Assembly (NCBI RefSeq): GCF_025685605.1
Contig: NZ_JAGTUT010000001.1
Span: 1,488,001-1,552,000, forward strand
Direction of reading: 5' to 3'
DNA: 64,000 nt
Source: Granulicella arctica
GTDB taxonomy: Bacteria > Acidobacteriota > Terriglobia > Terriglobales > Acidobacteriaceae
The notes below the pieces were generated by a model that did no database searches, was not told the origin of the DNA, and saw only the letters and a list, made by a program, of their open reading frames with translations. Numbering within the stretch: position 1 is the first letter of the stretch; each line of letters begins with the position of its first letter. Made by a program: the position numbers and the translations under genes. This document shows, in pieces, positions 44,085 to 52,049 of this stretch.

Positions 44085-47000
44085 TTAGAACTTGAGCGTG
44101 GCTGCCAGTTCCAGCGTGCGCGGTCCAGAGGCGTTGCCGGCGGCAGACGCCCCTGACGAGGCGATGGCAGTGACCTGCCCGAAGCTTGAACTTGTCATGT
44201 CGGTGCTGGGGTTGCTGAAGTTGGGATGATTGAGAACGTTGAACGAATCGAGCCGGAACTGCAGTTGCACCGAGTCGCGAATTGGGAAGCTTCGGGCTAA
44301 CGCGCTGTTGAATGTGATCTGTCCTGGGCCGCTGTAGACGTTTTTACCCATATTTCCAAGGACAGGTCCTACAGGTTGTGTGAAGGCGCTTGTATCAAAC
44401 CACGGATGGCCAGGCCCGATAGATTTGATCTTGTGAAAGGCACCCACTTGGTTGGGCACCTGTGTGTTTCCAGGCGCATTTAGGACACTGGCGCTTGCCG
44501 TAAAGAGGAGAGGCAAACCCGTCTGCGAGTTGAGCAAGGAGCTAACCTGCCAGCCACCCACGACCTTGCTTACAAGTCCTGTCTTGAGGTAGGCCTTGTT
44601 CTTTCCCAAGGGCAACTCATAGACGAAGCTCTGCGAGTAGGTGAGACGCGTGTCCCAGTTAACGGGCGCATAGTCGCGTTTTGGATCGAGGTAGAAGAGG
44701 TAGCCACCAAGATTATTCTGGTTGGAGTTGAACCCGAGAGCCTTCTGCCAGGCGAAGGCTGAGGTCCACACTAAACCGTTCGCGTAACGATGGGTGACGC
44801 GAGCCTGCAGAGAGTTGTACGCCGAGTTTGTGCCCTTCGGAAGGAGTTCGGTTGTTGCAGTTCTGCCAAAGGTTGCAAACTCTGGTTGCCCCTTGGCTCC
44901 GAGACCGGCAACGGTAGCCGCGTTGAGGTTGTAGTTGCCTGGGACATGACGGCCTAGATTGCCGACGTAGGCCACATTTGCGACCCACTTATGTCCGAGG
45001 TTCTGCTCCATCGTGAGGTTAAACGACATGATGTAGGGATCTCGGTAGTTTGTATCTACCGAAATATAGCTGGACGAGATGGGCGCGTTCGGAATGATGC
45101 CAGTGGAAGGGATGACGGCTTCCGGTGCGGGAGCAAATCCGGCGGCCAGAGTGGCTGGCTGACTGGAGTTGTTGAGGGCCGGGAAGAAGCTATTGACCGG
45201 GTTGAAGACCTGGTTTTGCTTCACCGGATAGTTGTAGGCGTAATCCTTGTACTGGAAAGGTGTATGGCTTATGCCGAAGCCGCCGCGAAGGACGCTCGAC
45301 GGAGAGATGCGATAGGCGAAACCCATGCGCGGCTCGAAGTTCTTAGCGTTAGTTTGAACACCAAGGTTGAGAGGGATGTCACCGTAACCGGCTACGAGGA
45401 GGCTGTTGGTTGTGGGGTCGTACTGCGAGAAGCCACCCTTCTGCTTTGGAGTGGCCGGTGGGTAGAACTCCCAACGGAGGCCATACGTAAGTGTCAACTT
45501 GGAGGTGGCCTGCCATGTGTCCTGACCAAAGCCAAAGTAGAGTTTCTCGCGCCATGAGGCGTCACCGACGTTTACATCAATGCCGACCTGACTGGGCAAA
45601 TCCAAGATGAAGCTGGCGAAGTCGTTCCCGATGCTCGCAGCCGTTGAAGCATTTGAGATGTTCAACGAGGTCTGGCCAGTGGAATAGGTGAAGACACCGC
45701 GGGTGCCATAAGTTTGGCCCTCTGTGACGTCATCGCGCACGACGCGTGCCTCGCCACCGAAGACGATGGAATGATTGCCGAGGATCTTCGTCCAATTATT
45801 GACCACGTCGATGTTGGTTTCGGGATTGGTCGAGGGAACGAAGGGCGTGTAGCCAAGTAGAGGCTGTGAGTACCCGGTGATGTTGATGCCGACAAGACCG
45901 CTATTTACCTGGTTCGTGTTGATGCCGGGAATACCAAGATCGGTCGTCGCTGTCGATCCGTAGTCCGTTGGTGTTTCAACGTTGTTGAAGTAATTGACAC
46001 CAAGACGAGCTTCCGTAAAGAACGTCGGTGAGAAAACGTGCGTGTACTCTCCGGCCGCAACCCAGATGAGGTCGGTAGCGGTCCCCTCATAACCCCCACC
46101 ACCGCCTGGACCACCTGCTAAACCGAAGGAAGGATCCTGCTGCGTGTTGACGTTCTGGTAGCTGAATCGCGCTGTAAAGTGATCAGCTTTGCGAAGATTT
46201 TGATCGACCTTTATGTCGAAACCATTCGACTTCACACGAAAGCCTGCGTCCTCCTGAAAATTGTTCGTAAAGCCTGCACCCGGGATATTTGGCAGCGGAA
46301 CGAGAGCGATCAACTTCTGTGCGAGTGGATTAAGGCGACCAGTGGGGATAACGTTTGCTACTCCGTTACTTGTAAATTGCGATCGGCCGGTGCCATCCGC
46401 TTTTCCAGTCTGCGGATCGTAGATTTTAGTAGTGCTGGCACGGAAGTCGCCCGCTCGAAATGAAGCGGTCGGCACCGTCCATAACTGATATTGACTGCTG
46501 TCGTTCGCATAGCGAAGAAAGTCCGCGAAGAAGAAGAGCTTGTCTTTGCGGATGGGACCGCCAATCGTTCCACCGAAGTAGTTGTTCGTGAACCGCGGAA
46601 AGACCCCTGTGTTATTGAAGTAGCTGCGCGCCGAGGTCTTGCTGACCGAGTTATATTCAAAGGCTGAGCCGTGATACCCATTGGTGCCAGACTTCAACGT
46701 CACGTTGGTGACCGCACCGGCAGACCGCCCGAACTCCGGCGCGTAGTTGCTCGTCTCAACGTCAACAGTCTGAATGGCTGCGGCAGGGGGTATATATACC
46801 TGCAGAAGGCCGCCGCGCTGATTGTCATCAACACCCTCCAACTGAGTGTTATTGGCGAGTTCGGACTGCCCGTTTACTTTAAACGCCTGGGAGTTCTGGG
46901 CGTCGAAGAAGGTGGAATGATCGTAAAATGCAGGGCTGACACCGGGCACAAGAGCTTCCAGCGACTGAAAGTTTCTATCAGAGCCTAAGGGGAGTTCGTT

Positions 47001-47435
47001 CACCTGTTCGGCCTCGATCTGCGCGCTGACGTCACCTCGATCAGTCTGGAGGAGTGGGGCCTGATCGGTCACGGTAACCGTCTGCGTGACAGAGCCTGGC
47101 TGCAGGGTGACGTCGACGCGAGCGGTGGTGTTGACCGGAACGCTGACGTCTCTGGTCACTTTCGTCTGGAATCCATCTCCGGTGGCAGAGACTGAATAAA
47201 TGCCGGGCGTCAGAAACGAGAATTGATAGTTTCCACTTTCATTTGCCGGCTGCGTAATCGTTGCGCCGGTCTGTTGCTCGGTGATCGTCACTCTTGCATT
47301 TGCAACGCCGGCCTTGGCGCTATCACTGATCGTGCCAACGAGCGTAGCTGTAACCGCCTGACCGAAGAAATGAGTACCGCTCATAGCAAGAACAAACGCG
47401 ATGACGAGCGTCGAGACTAATTTTTGCGAGTGCAT
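44085..47435 (-). CDS. Oar-type TonB-dependent receptor 2
   Basis: 1,116 residues. Signal peptide to about residue 26, then the carboxypeptidase-regulatory-like domain (LVGTISDSAKAGVANARVTI, about 30-110), the plug (NELPLGSDRNFQSLEALVPGV) and the barrel ending TLELAATLKF. The ribosome binding site is AGGAG, 7 nt before the ATG. First gene of an operon with the glycosidase-like protein (52 nt gap) and glycerate kinase. Its promoter holds a FadR-type operator, and the divergent GntR gene starts 215 nt away, so import is probably induced by a downstream acid metabolite. Confidence 0.9.
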   Translation of the reverse strand: MHSQKLVSTLVIAFVLAMSGTHFFGQAVTATLVGTISDSAKAGVANARVTITEQQTGATITQPANESGNYQFSFLTPGIYSVSATGDGFQTKVTRDVSVPVNTTARVDVTLQPGSVTQTVTVTDQAPLLQTDRGDVSAQIEAEQVNELPLGSDRNFQSLEALVPGVSPAFYDHSTFFDAQNSQAFKVNGQSELANNTQLEGVDDNQRGGLLQVYIPPAAAIQTVDVETSNYAPEFGRSAGAVTNVTLKSGTNGYHGSAFEYNSVSKTSARSYFNNTGVFPRFTNNYFGGTIGGPIRKDKLFFFADFLRYANDSSQYQLWTVPTASFRAGDFRASTTKIYDPQTGKADGTGRSQFTSNGVANVIPTGRLNPLAQKLIALVPLPNIPGAGFTNNFQEDAGFRVKSNGFDIKVDQNLRKADHFTARFSYQNVNTQQDPSFGLAGGPGGGGGYEGTATDLIWVAAGEYTHVFSPTFFTEARLGVNYFNNVETPTDYGSTATTDLGIPGINTNQVNSGLVGINITGYSQPLLGYTPFVPSTNPETNIDVVNNWTKILGNHSIVFGGEARVVRDDVTEGQTYGTRGVFTYSTGQTSLNISNASTAASIGNDFASFILDLPSQVGIDVNVGDASWREKLYFGFGQDTWQATSKLTLTYGLRWEFYPPATPKQKGGFSQYDPTTNSLLVAGYGDIPLNLGVQTNAKNFEPRMGFAYRISPSSVLRGGFGISHTPFQYKDYAYNYPVKQNQVFNPVNSFFPALNNSSQPATLAAGFAPAPEAVIPSTGIIPNAPISSSYISVDTNYRDPYIMSFNLTMEQNLGHKWVANVAYVGNLGRHVPGNYNLNAATVAGLGAKGQPEFATFGRTATTELLPKGTNSAYNSLQARVTHRYANGLVWTSAFAWQKALGFNSNQNNLGGYLFYLDPKRDYAPVNWDTRLTYSQSFVYELPLGKNKAYLKTGLVSKVVGGWQVSSLLNSQTGLPLLFTASASVLNAPGNTQVPNQVGAFHKIKSIGPGHPWFDTSAFTQPVGPVLGNMGKNVYSGPGQITFNSALARSFPIRDSVQLQFRLDSFNVLNHPNFSNPSTDMTSSSFGQVTAIASSGASAAGNASGPRTLELAATLKF

Positions 47436-47542
47436 GACAACTCTCCTGGTTCAGATCGACCGATCAAGGTCCGTATCGATATGGCCGATACGCGACACAG
47501 TCCACTCAACGAGCGCTCTGTGCTCCCCACAACATCGGGCGA

Positions 47543-47572
47543 ATAGTAGTCAGGTTGTCAGACCATTGTCAA
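47543..47572 (-). promoter_or_regulatory. Receptor 2 operon promoter with FadR-type operator in the spacer
   Basis: On the minus strand TTGACA (47567-47572), 18-nt spacer, TACTAT (47543-47548). Inside the spacer, at 47555-47565, is TGGTCTGACAA (plus strand TTGTCAGACCA), matching TNGTNNNACNA. A bound repressor would cover the promoter. Confidence 0.7.
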
Positions 47573-47650
47573 CAGCAAACGTGATGATGCAACGAAATGG
47601 TTTCATGTATTGTGGTGTTCTCCCCTTGCTGGGATGGAGATCGACAGCAC

Positions 47651-48397
47651 ATGACAACGCAACGGGCCGCTGGTACTAAAACCATCAAGTCAAAGATTCG
47701 TCCGATTAAGAAGACTTCCATCAGCGATGACATCGTTGAACAGATTATGACTCTGATCTCCAAAGGAGACCTGAAGGCGGGTCAGCGTCTACCGTCGGAG
47801 CGGGAGCTCTGCAAGACGTTTGGAGCGGGACGCTCCTCGCTAAGGGAGGCTCTTCGCTGCCTGTCGATTGTCGGCGTGTTGACCGCTCGTGTTGGTGAGG
47901 GAACCTCAGTTGCGCTTGACGGCGGGAAGTTTCTTGAAAAAATTGTGGAGTGGCGGCTCATTACAGAAAAGCACGACATTGAGAACCTGATCGAGGTTCG
48001 GCTCGCGCTGGAAGGGGTATCGGCGGCGAGTGCAGCCGAACGCGGCACGGCGGCCAACCACGATTTGTTGCGGGGATTGTTGGAGAAGATGAAGGCAGCC
48101 GTGAATGATGAGAAGCGCTTTGCAGCGTTAGACCTTGAGTTCCATGTCAATGTGGCCAAAGCTTCAGAGAACCAACTGCTCTTCGACTTGATTTCGATGA
48201 TTCGGGGACAGTTGGCGAAGGTGCTGTCGAAGGTGCTGCTGTTGCCGCAAGCGCGTCCTCTATCACTGAAGGAACATGTACTCATTGTCGACGCCATTCT
48301 GCGGCGTGATTCGGTTGCGGCACGAGGCGCGATGCAAACTCACCTTGAAGCTGCGCTTACACGTTACCGGACGGCGATTGAGAGTAATCCCGCTTAG
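47651..48397 (+). CDS. GntR-family regulator, FadR subfamily
   Basis: 248 residues from the ATG at 47651. The N-terminal winged helix (ISDDIVEQIMTLISKGDLKAG, RLPSERELCKTFGAGRSSLREAL, about 24-90) is followed by an all-helical FCD ligand domain (NLIEVRLALEGVSAASAAE, DLEFHVNVAKASENQ, LKEHVLIVDAI), whose Asp/His residues usually hold a metal and an organic acid. FCD regulators generally respond to carboxylic acids such as lactate, glycolate or uronates. It is divergent from the receptor 2 operon, and operators of its type lie there and between larA and lctP, so it is the best candidate regulator of both. Confidence 0.88.
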   Translation: MTTQRAAGTKTIKSKIRPIKKTSISDDIVEQIMTLISKGDLKAGQRLPSERELCKTFGAGRSSLREALRCLSIVGVLTARVGEGTSVALDGGKFLEKIVEWRLITEKHDIENLIEVRLALEGVSAASAAERGTAANHDLLRGLLEKMKAAVNDEKRFAALDLEFHVNVAKASENQLLFDLISMIRGQLAKVLSKVLLLPQARPLSLKEHVLIVDAILRRDSVAARGAMQTHLEAALTRYRTAIESNPA

Positions 48398-48405
48398 ACA
48401 GATGT

Positions 48406-49416
48406 TTACTGGGCCACGGTCGACTGCCTGACGATGAGTGTTGGTTCGATGAGGATAGCCTGCGAAGGTTTTGTGGAACCCTCGGCGAGGTTAAGTGCCA
48501 GCCTGGCTGCAATGACGCCCATCTTCTGCGTGGAATGGTCGATTGAGGTCAGCGGAATCTTGAGATACTCGGCATAGCGCAAGCCGCCACACCCGACAAA
48601 GGCGATGTCCTCAGGAATACGGAGGCCGGCCTCCGTGGCCGCGGCCATTGCTCCGATCGCGGAGAGATCGTTATAGCAAAACACGGCGTCAGGTCGAGAC
48701 TTGAGGCTGAGGAGCTCCTGCATGGCCAGATGGCCCATAGAGTCGGCTGTCTCCTCAAAGCGATCTCGCGTCACTACGAATCCTCTAGGGACGGGGAGAT
48801 TTGCGTCCTTTAGTGCGGATCGGTAGCCGTGAAGACGATCGACGGCGGGGCTCATACCTCGACCACCGATATGAGCGATGCGCTTGCGGCCAAGCTCGAT
48901 GAGATGACGGGTTGCGAGCTCGCCCACCATGACGTCGTTGGAGCCTACGAAGTTCGCGTTGAGGCTTGGGAAGTTGCGATCGACCAGCAGAAATGGTGTG
49001 GGGTCGTCGCTGAATCCACCTTGATTCGGGGGCTTTGGCTGGCATGAGGCGATAAGCAAGACATCGACGCCGCGACTCAGGAGGGTGCGGATTTCCTGCT
49101 GCTCAATTTTCGGGTCCTCTTCTGAGGAAGCAAGCACCAAGGCGCGATCGCTGGCGCGCAAAGCTCCGCCCAGTGATTTGGCGAACTCGCCAAAGAATGG
49201 ATGTACGAGGTCGGGCACGATCAGGCCGACGGCAAAGGTCTTGCCACTCGCCAGTCCTCTTGCGAGCATGTTGGGCTGGTAATTCAACTCCTGCATACGT
49301 TTGAGGACAAGGGCGCGGGTGCGCTCGCCTATATCCGGATTGCCACGCAAAACCTTCGATACGGTGACCTTGGAGACGCCGAGATCATCGGCAATATCCT
49401 GCAAACGAACAGCCAT
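48406..49416 (-). CDS. LacI-family transcription regulator
   Basis: 336 residues. N-terminal helix-turn-helix VRLQDIADDLGVSKVTVSKVLRG and hinge helix PNMLARGLASGKT, then a periplasmic-binding-protein-like sensor (VGLIVPDLVHPFFGEFAKSL, PDAVFCYNDLSAIGAMAAATEAGLRIPEDIAFVGCGG). The sensor should bind a sugar or cyclitol. It lies 66 nt downstream of the GRP transporter gene on the same strand and is convergent with the GntR gene (8 nt apart). The palindromes near 50972 and 51085 are possible binding sites. Confidence 0.92.
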   Translation of the reverse strand: MAVRLQDIADDLGVSKVTVSKVLRGNPDIGERTRALVLKRMQELNYQPNMLARGLASGKTFAVGLIVPDLVHPFFGEFAKSLGGALRASDRALVLASSEEDPKIEQQEIRTLLSRGVDVLLIASCQPKPPNQGGFSDDPTPFLLVDRNFPSLNANFVGSNDVMVGELATRHLIELGRKRIAHIGGRGMSPAVDRLHGYRSALKDANLPVPRGFVVTRDRFEETADSMGHLAMQELLSLKSRPDAVFCYNDLSAIGAMAAATEAGLRIPEDIAFVGCGGLRYAEYLKIPLTSIDHSTQKMGVIAARLALNLAEGSTKPSQAILIEPTLIVRQSTVAQ

Positions 49417-49482
49417 GACGATCCCCGCCTCCCGACACTCTCTCCAGTGTAGAGTTTTAGGGTAGGCGGCGACCTGATTTTC

Positions 49483-50778
49483 TTAGCTGAAGCGGGTCTG
49501 CTTCCAGAGTGCCCAGCCGCCGCCGGCCAGGGCGACGAAGAGAACGACGCTTAAGGCGGCGACCCAGTGAAGATTCATCGCAAGGGGGGGTACAACGGCG
49601 TTGAGACCAAGCCACAAGAAGATACCAGTCGCCGTGGCGACGATTAAGACGTCCCACCAGCGGCGGCGTTCGGTACGACTTCCGAACTCGTCTCCACTTT
49701 GCGCCAGCAGGACCTCACGATATTCAAGGCCGTAGCGAACACATTCCCGCTCCAGAGCTTCGTTTCGCGAGAGATGCTCACGTGAGGAGGCCACGGCTGT
49801 ACTGATGGCTAGTGCTCCGAAGATCATGAGGATGGAACCAGCCAGGACGAGAGTGCGGTGGCTACGATCGGCGGTGGCGAGTTCTCCAAAGACGAGTGCA
49901 CCCCAGGCGAGGCCCCAAAGCTGGTTGGTATTCGAGAGTGGAATTCCTCGGCCGATGCCCAAATACTTCGCGGCAAATTGCTGGAAGAGGTCGCCAACGA
50001 CCCAAACGAATCCGCCTAAAAACAGCCAGAAGAGGAGTTGCTTGCTTTGTACGAGTTGGAAGGCAGAGGAGTGGATGCCGCCATCGAGGGTCCAAGTGAG
50101 CGCGAACATGGTGCCCAGTTCGCCTATGGTGAAGGCTGTGACGAAGGACAGCGGGTTCATGCCACTGAGGTAAGCCTTGCGGTAGGGGATATACATGGTG
50201 CCCCACATGAGGCTGGCTCCCGCAGCTGCGATGAGGCCGCGGATGGCGTGCGGGGCGACGGCACCTGTGCCGTGGATAGTACTGAAGCCGAGCATGATTG
50301 CGGCAATGACAATTGCGATCGCGCCGACGACGACCTTAATGGTGTTCTTCGGACCGGCGCCGCGAAGCTCCTGAAAGAGCAGCCTGCCCCAGAGGAGGCC
50401 GATGAGCGAATTCGTGTTCCAGAGGGGGAAAGCAGTTGCCAGTCCAACGTCGCGGATGGCGAAGACGGTGAGCGTATTTGCTACAGCCCAGAGAGCGCCC
50501 GCGAGGATCGCCCAGACCACCAGGTGCTTCTTGGCTAAGAGATCGGCAAAGACGTAGCTGGTGCCTTTGAGGAGCGTCGGGAAGGTCCAACGCGCTGTAA
50601 AGACGCCTGCCACCATGCAAAGCGAGACGGCGAAGGGTGAAAAACCTGCGTTGACGAGTTTAGTTGGGGCTTCGGCAGCGCCCAGCCACACACCCGCTGC
50701 GAGACCGCAGATGACCCCCATGGCGTGGAGAGAACCGCCTGCCTGCCCTTTGCCTGATGCTACCTGTTCAACCGCCAT
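49483..50778 (-). CDS. GRP-family (DMT superfamily) sugar transporter
   Basis: 431 residues, about ten to eleven membrane segments, in the glucose/ribose-porter group of the drug/metabolite transporter superfamily. The repeated motifs are FPLWNTNSLIGLLWGRLLF in the first half and IPLSNTNQLWGLAWGALVFGE in the second, plus MWGTMYIPYRKAYLSGMNPLSF. A soluble loop of about 60 residues (330-390) comes before the last two segments, which are extra relative to short DMT proteins. GAGGAAGC precedes the ATG. It is followed by the LacI gene and preceded by the microprotein; beside inositol oxygenase, inositol is an attractive but unproven substrate. Confidence 0.82.
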   Translation of the reverse strand: MAVEQVASGKGQAGGSLHAMGVICGLAAGVWLGAAEAPTKLVNAGFSPFAVSLCMVAGVFTARWTFPTLLKGTSYVFADLLAKKHLVVWAILAGALWAVANTLTVFAIRDVGLATAFPLWNTNSLIGLLWGRLLFQELRGAGPKNTIKVVVGAIAIVIAAIMLGFSTIHGTGAVAPHAIRGLIAAAGASLMWGTMYIPYRKAYLSGMNPLSFVTAFTIGELGTMFALTWTLDGGIHSSAFQLVQSKQLLFWLFLGGFVWVVGDLFQQFAAKYLGIGRGIPLSNTNQLWGLAWGALVFGELATADRSHRTLVLAGSILMIFGALAISTAVASSREHLSRNEALERECVRYGLEYREVLLAQSGDEFGSRTERRRWWDVLIVATATGIFLWLGLNAVVPPLAMNLHWVAALSVVLFVALAGGGWALWKQTRFS

Positions 50779-50805
50779 GCTTCCTCTTCCGACTCTCGAC
50801 TGAAT

Positions 50806-50922
50806 TTAGTGCAGGATGACGAGCAGGGCGATTCCTGCTGCAAGAACTGTCGCCGGAATCCAGAACTGAATGTCGGTCAGGATGGCTTTTAGGGTTTGCG
50901 GGCCGTTCATGCGGGTCATCAT
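50806..50922 (-). CDS. Membrane microprotein, 37-38 residues, upstream of the sugar transporter
   Basis: A short frame with two consecutive start codons (50922 and 50919). AGGAG lies five bases before the second, making that the likelier start. The protein begins MTRMNGPQTLKAILTDIQ and continues with one membrane-spanning segment (FWIPATVLAAGIALLVIL) and a final His. The stop is 27 nt before the transporter's start on the same strand, so both should be on one mRNA. The good ribosome binding site and clean helix favour a real gene; I know no matching family. It may be a small subunit or stabiliser of the transporter. Confidence 0.55.
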   Translation of the reverse strand: MMTRMNGPQTLKAILTDIQFWIPATVLAAGIALLVILH

Positions 50923-50971
50923 CACTCCTGTTGTTCTACTCTGGTCTATCACGGGTCATGCTGAGTCGGTC

Positions 50972-50985
50972 AGGTTGCGCAACCT
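50972..50985. promoter_or_regulatory. 14-bp palindrome AGGTTGCGCAACCT, possible LacI-family site
   Basis: A perfect palindrome with central CG, 50 nt upstream of the microprotein start, in the 230-nt gap shared with the divergent MIOX gene. Central-CG dyads are common for LacI-family regulators, but no second copy was found to support it. Confidence 0.35.
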
Positions 50986-51057
50986 TATTGATCGAACGGA
51001 GGCGTGTCAAGGTCGCCTTCGGATCTAGGTAGTCTACGTTTCTGTAGCTCTTCTATC

Positions 51058-51096
51058 TTGCTTCTTTATTGATCTTTCTGCTAAGTTACCGGTAAC
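51058..51096 (+). promoter_or_regulatory. MIOX promoter overlapped by palindrome GTTACCGGTAAC
   Basis: TTGCTT (51058-51063), 18-nt spacer, TAAGTT (51082-51087). The perfect 12-bp palindrome GTTACCGGTAAC at 51085-51096 overlaps the -10 and runs over the start point. Central-CG palindromes of this type, e.g. the E. coli gluconate repressor GntR site, are bound by LacI-family repressors; the LacI gene at 48406 is the local candidate. Confidence 0.5.
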
Positions 51097-51152
51097 GGAG
51101 TTGGCGGCTGGCTTCCTAATGTCCCTGCCTATATTCCTTAAGGAGTGACACG

Positions 51153-52013
51153 ATGAGCGCAACCACGACAATACCAAGTAATCCACTCCACGATCTTGAC
51201 GATTGGGATGACTTTCTTGAAGGTCGCTACAAGGAAGGCAAGACAGAGGAAGAGTTCCGTGTCTACGACGCGAGCGCTACGCCGGGTGTTGCGGAATTTT
51301 ATCGACTGAACCACGAGAATCAGACGGTCGACTATGTTCTTGAGAAGGAAAAGACCTACTTCGGTCTGAGCAAAGGACAGAAGACCATCTGGGAGGCTGC
51401 GGATTTTCTCAATACGCTTGTCGATGACAGCGATCCGGATACCGACCTTACGCAGATTGAGCACCTGCTGCAGACCTCAGAGGCGATCCGGCGCGATGGC
51501 CATCCTCGCTGGATGGTGCTAACCGGCTTCATCCATGACCTGGGCAAGTGCCTCTGCCTCTACGGAGAGCCGCAGTGGGGTGTGGTAGGCGATACCTTTC
51601 CGGTGGGCTGCGCCTGGTCGAAGGATATTGTGTTTCCGGAGTACTTCGCCAAGAACTCTGATCGTATTGTGGCCGAGTACCAGACAAAGTATGGAATCTA
51701 TGAGCCGAACTGCGGTCTCGAGAATCTGCACATGTCCTTTGGCCACGATGGCTACATCGCCAAGGTGATGGCGCCATATCTTCAGGATGAATCACTCTAT
51801 ATGCTGCGTTTCCACTCGTTCTATCCGTGGCATAAGCATGGAGCGTACGACCATCTGTGCACGGATAAGGATCGGTCGATGCTGGAGTGGGTTCTCAAGT
51901 TCAACCAATATGACCTGTACTCAAAGAGCCACACCAAACCGAACGCACAGGAGTTGAAGCCCTACTACGATGACCTGTTTGCGGAGTTTCTGCCACCTAC
52001 GCTGGCTTGGTAA
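51153..52013 (+). CDS. miox: Myo-inositol oxygenase
   Basis: 286 residues. Di-iron enzyme that splits myo-inositol with O2 to give D-glucuronate. Every iron ligand of the animal enzyme has a counterpart: H104, H128 and D129 (GFIHDLGK), H198 (MSFGHDGY), H221 (RFHSFYPWHKHG) and D254 (QYDLYSKS). Length equals that of eukaryotic MIOX. The ATG is preceded by AAGGAG. MIOX is common in eukaryotes but scattered in bacteria, so old transfer is possible. Neighbours (GRP transporter, LacI regulator) fit sugar or cyclitol use, and glucuronate could feed the carboxylic-acid functions upstream. Confidence 0.93.
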   Translation: MSATTTIPSNPLHDLDDWDDFLEGRYKEGKTEEEFRVYDASATPGVAEFYRLNHENQTVDYVLEKEKTYFGLSKGQKTIWEAADFLNTLVDDSDPDTDLTQIEHLLQTSEAIRRDGHPRWMVLTGFIHDLGKCLCLYGEPQWGVVGDTFPVGCAWSKDIVFPEYFAKNSDRIVAEYQTKYGIYEPNCGLENLHMSFGHDGYIAKVMAPYLQDESLYMLRFHSFYPWHKHGAYDHLCTDKDRSMLEWVLKFNQYDLYSKSHTKPNAQELKPYYDDLFAEFLPPTLAW

Positions 52014-52024
52014 GGTCGCTCAGA

Positions 52025-52049
52025 GTGGCTACCAGACGAAGGTAGCCAC
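52025..52049. terminator. Hairpin between convergent MIOX and GH30 genes
   Basis: GTGGCTACC and GGTAGCCAC form a perfect 9-bp stem with a 7-nt loop, 12 nt past the MIOX stop and overlapping the last GH30 codons. Probably bidirectional; no long T-tract. Confidence 0.5.
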
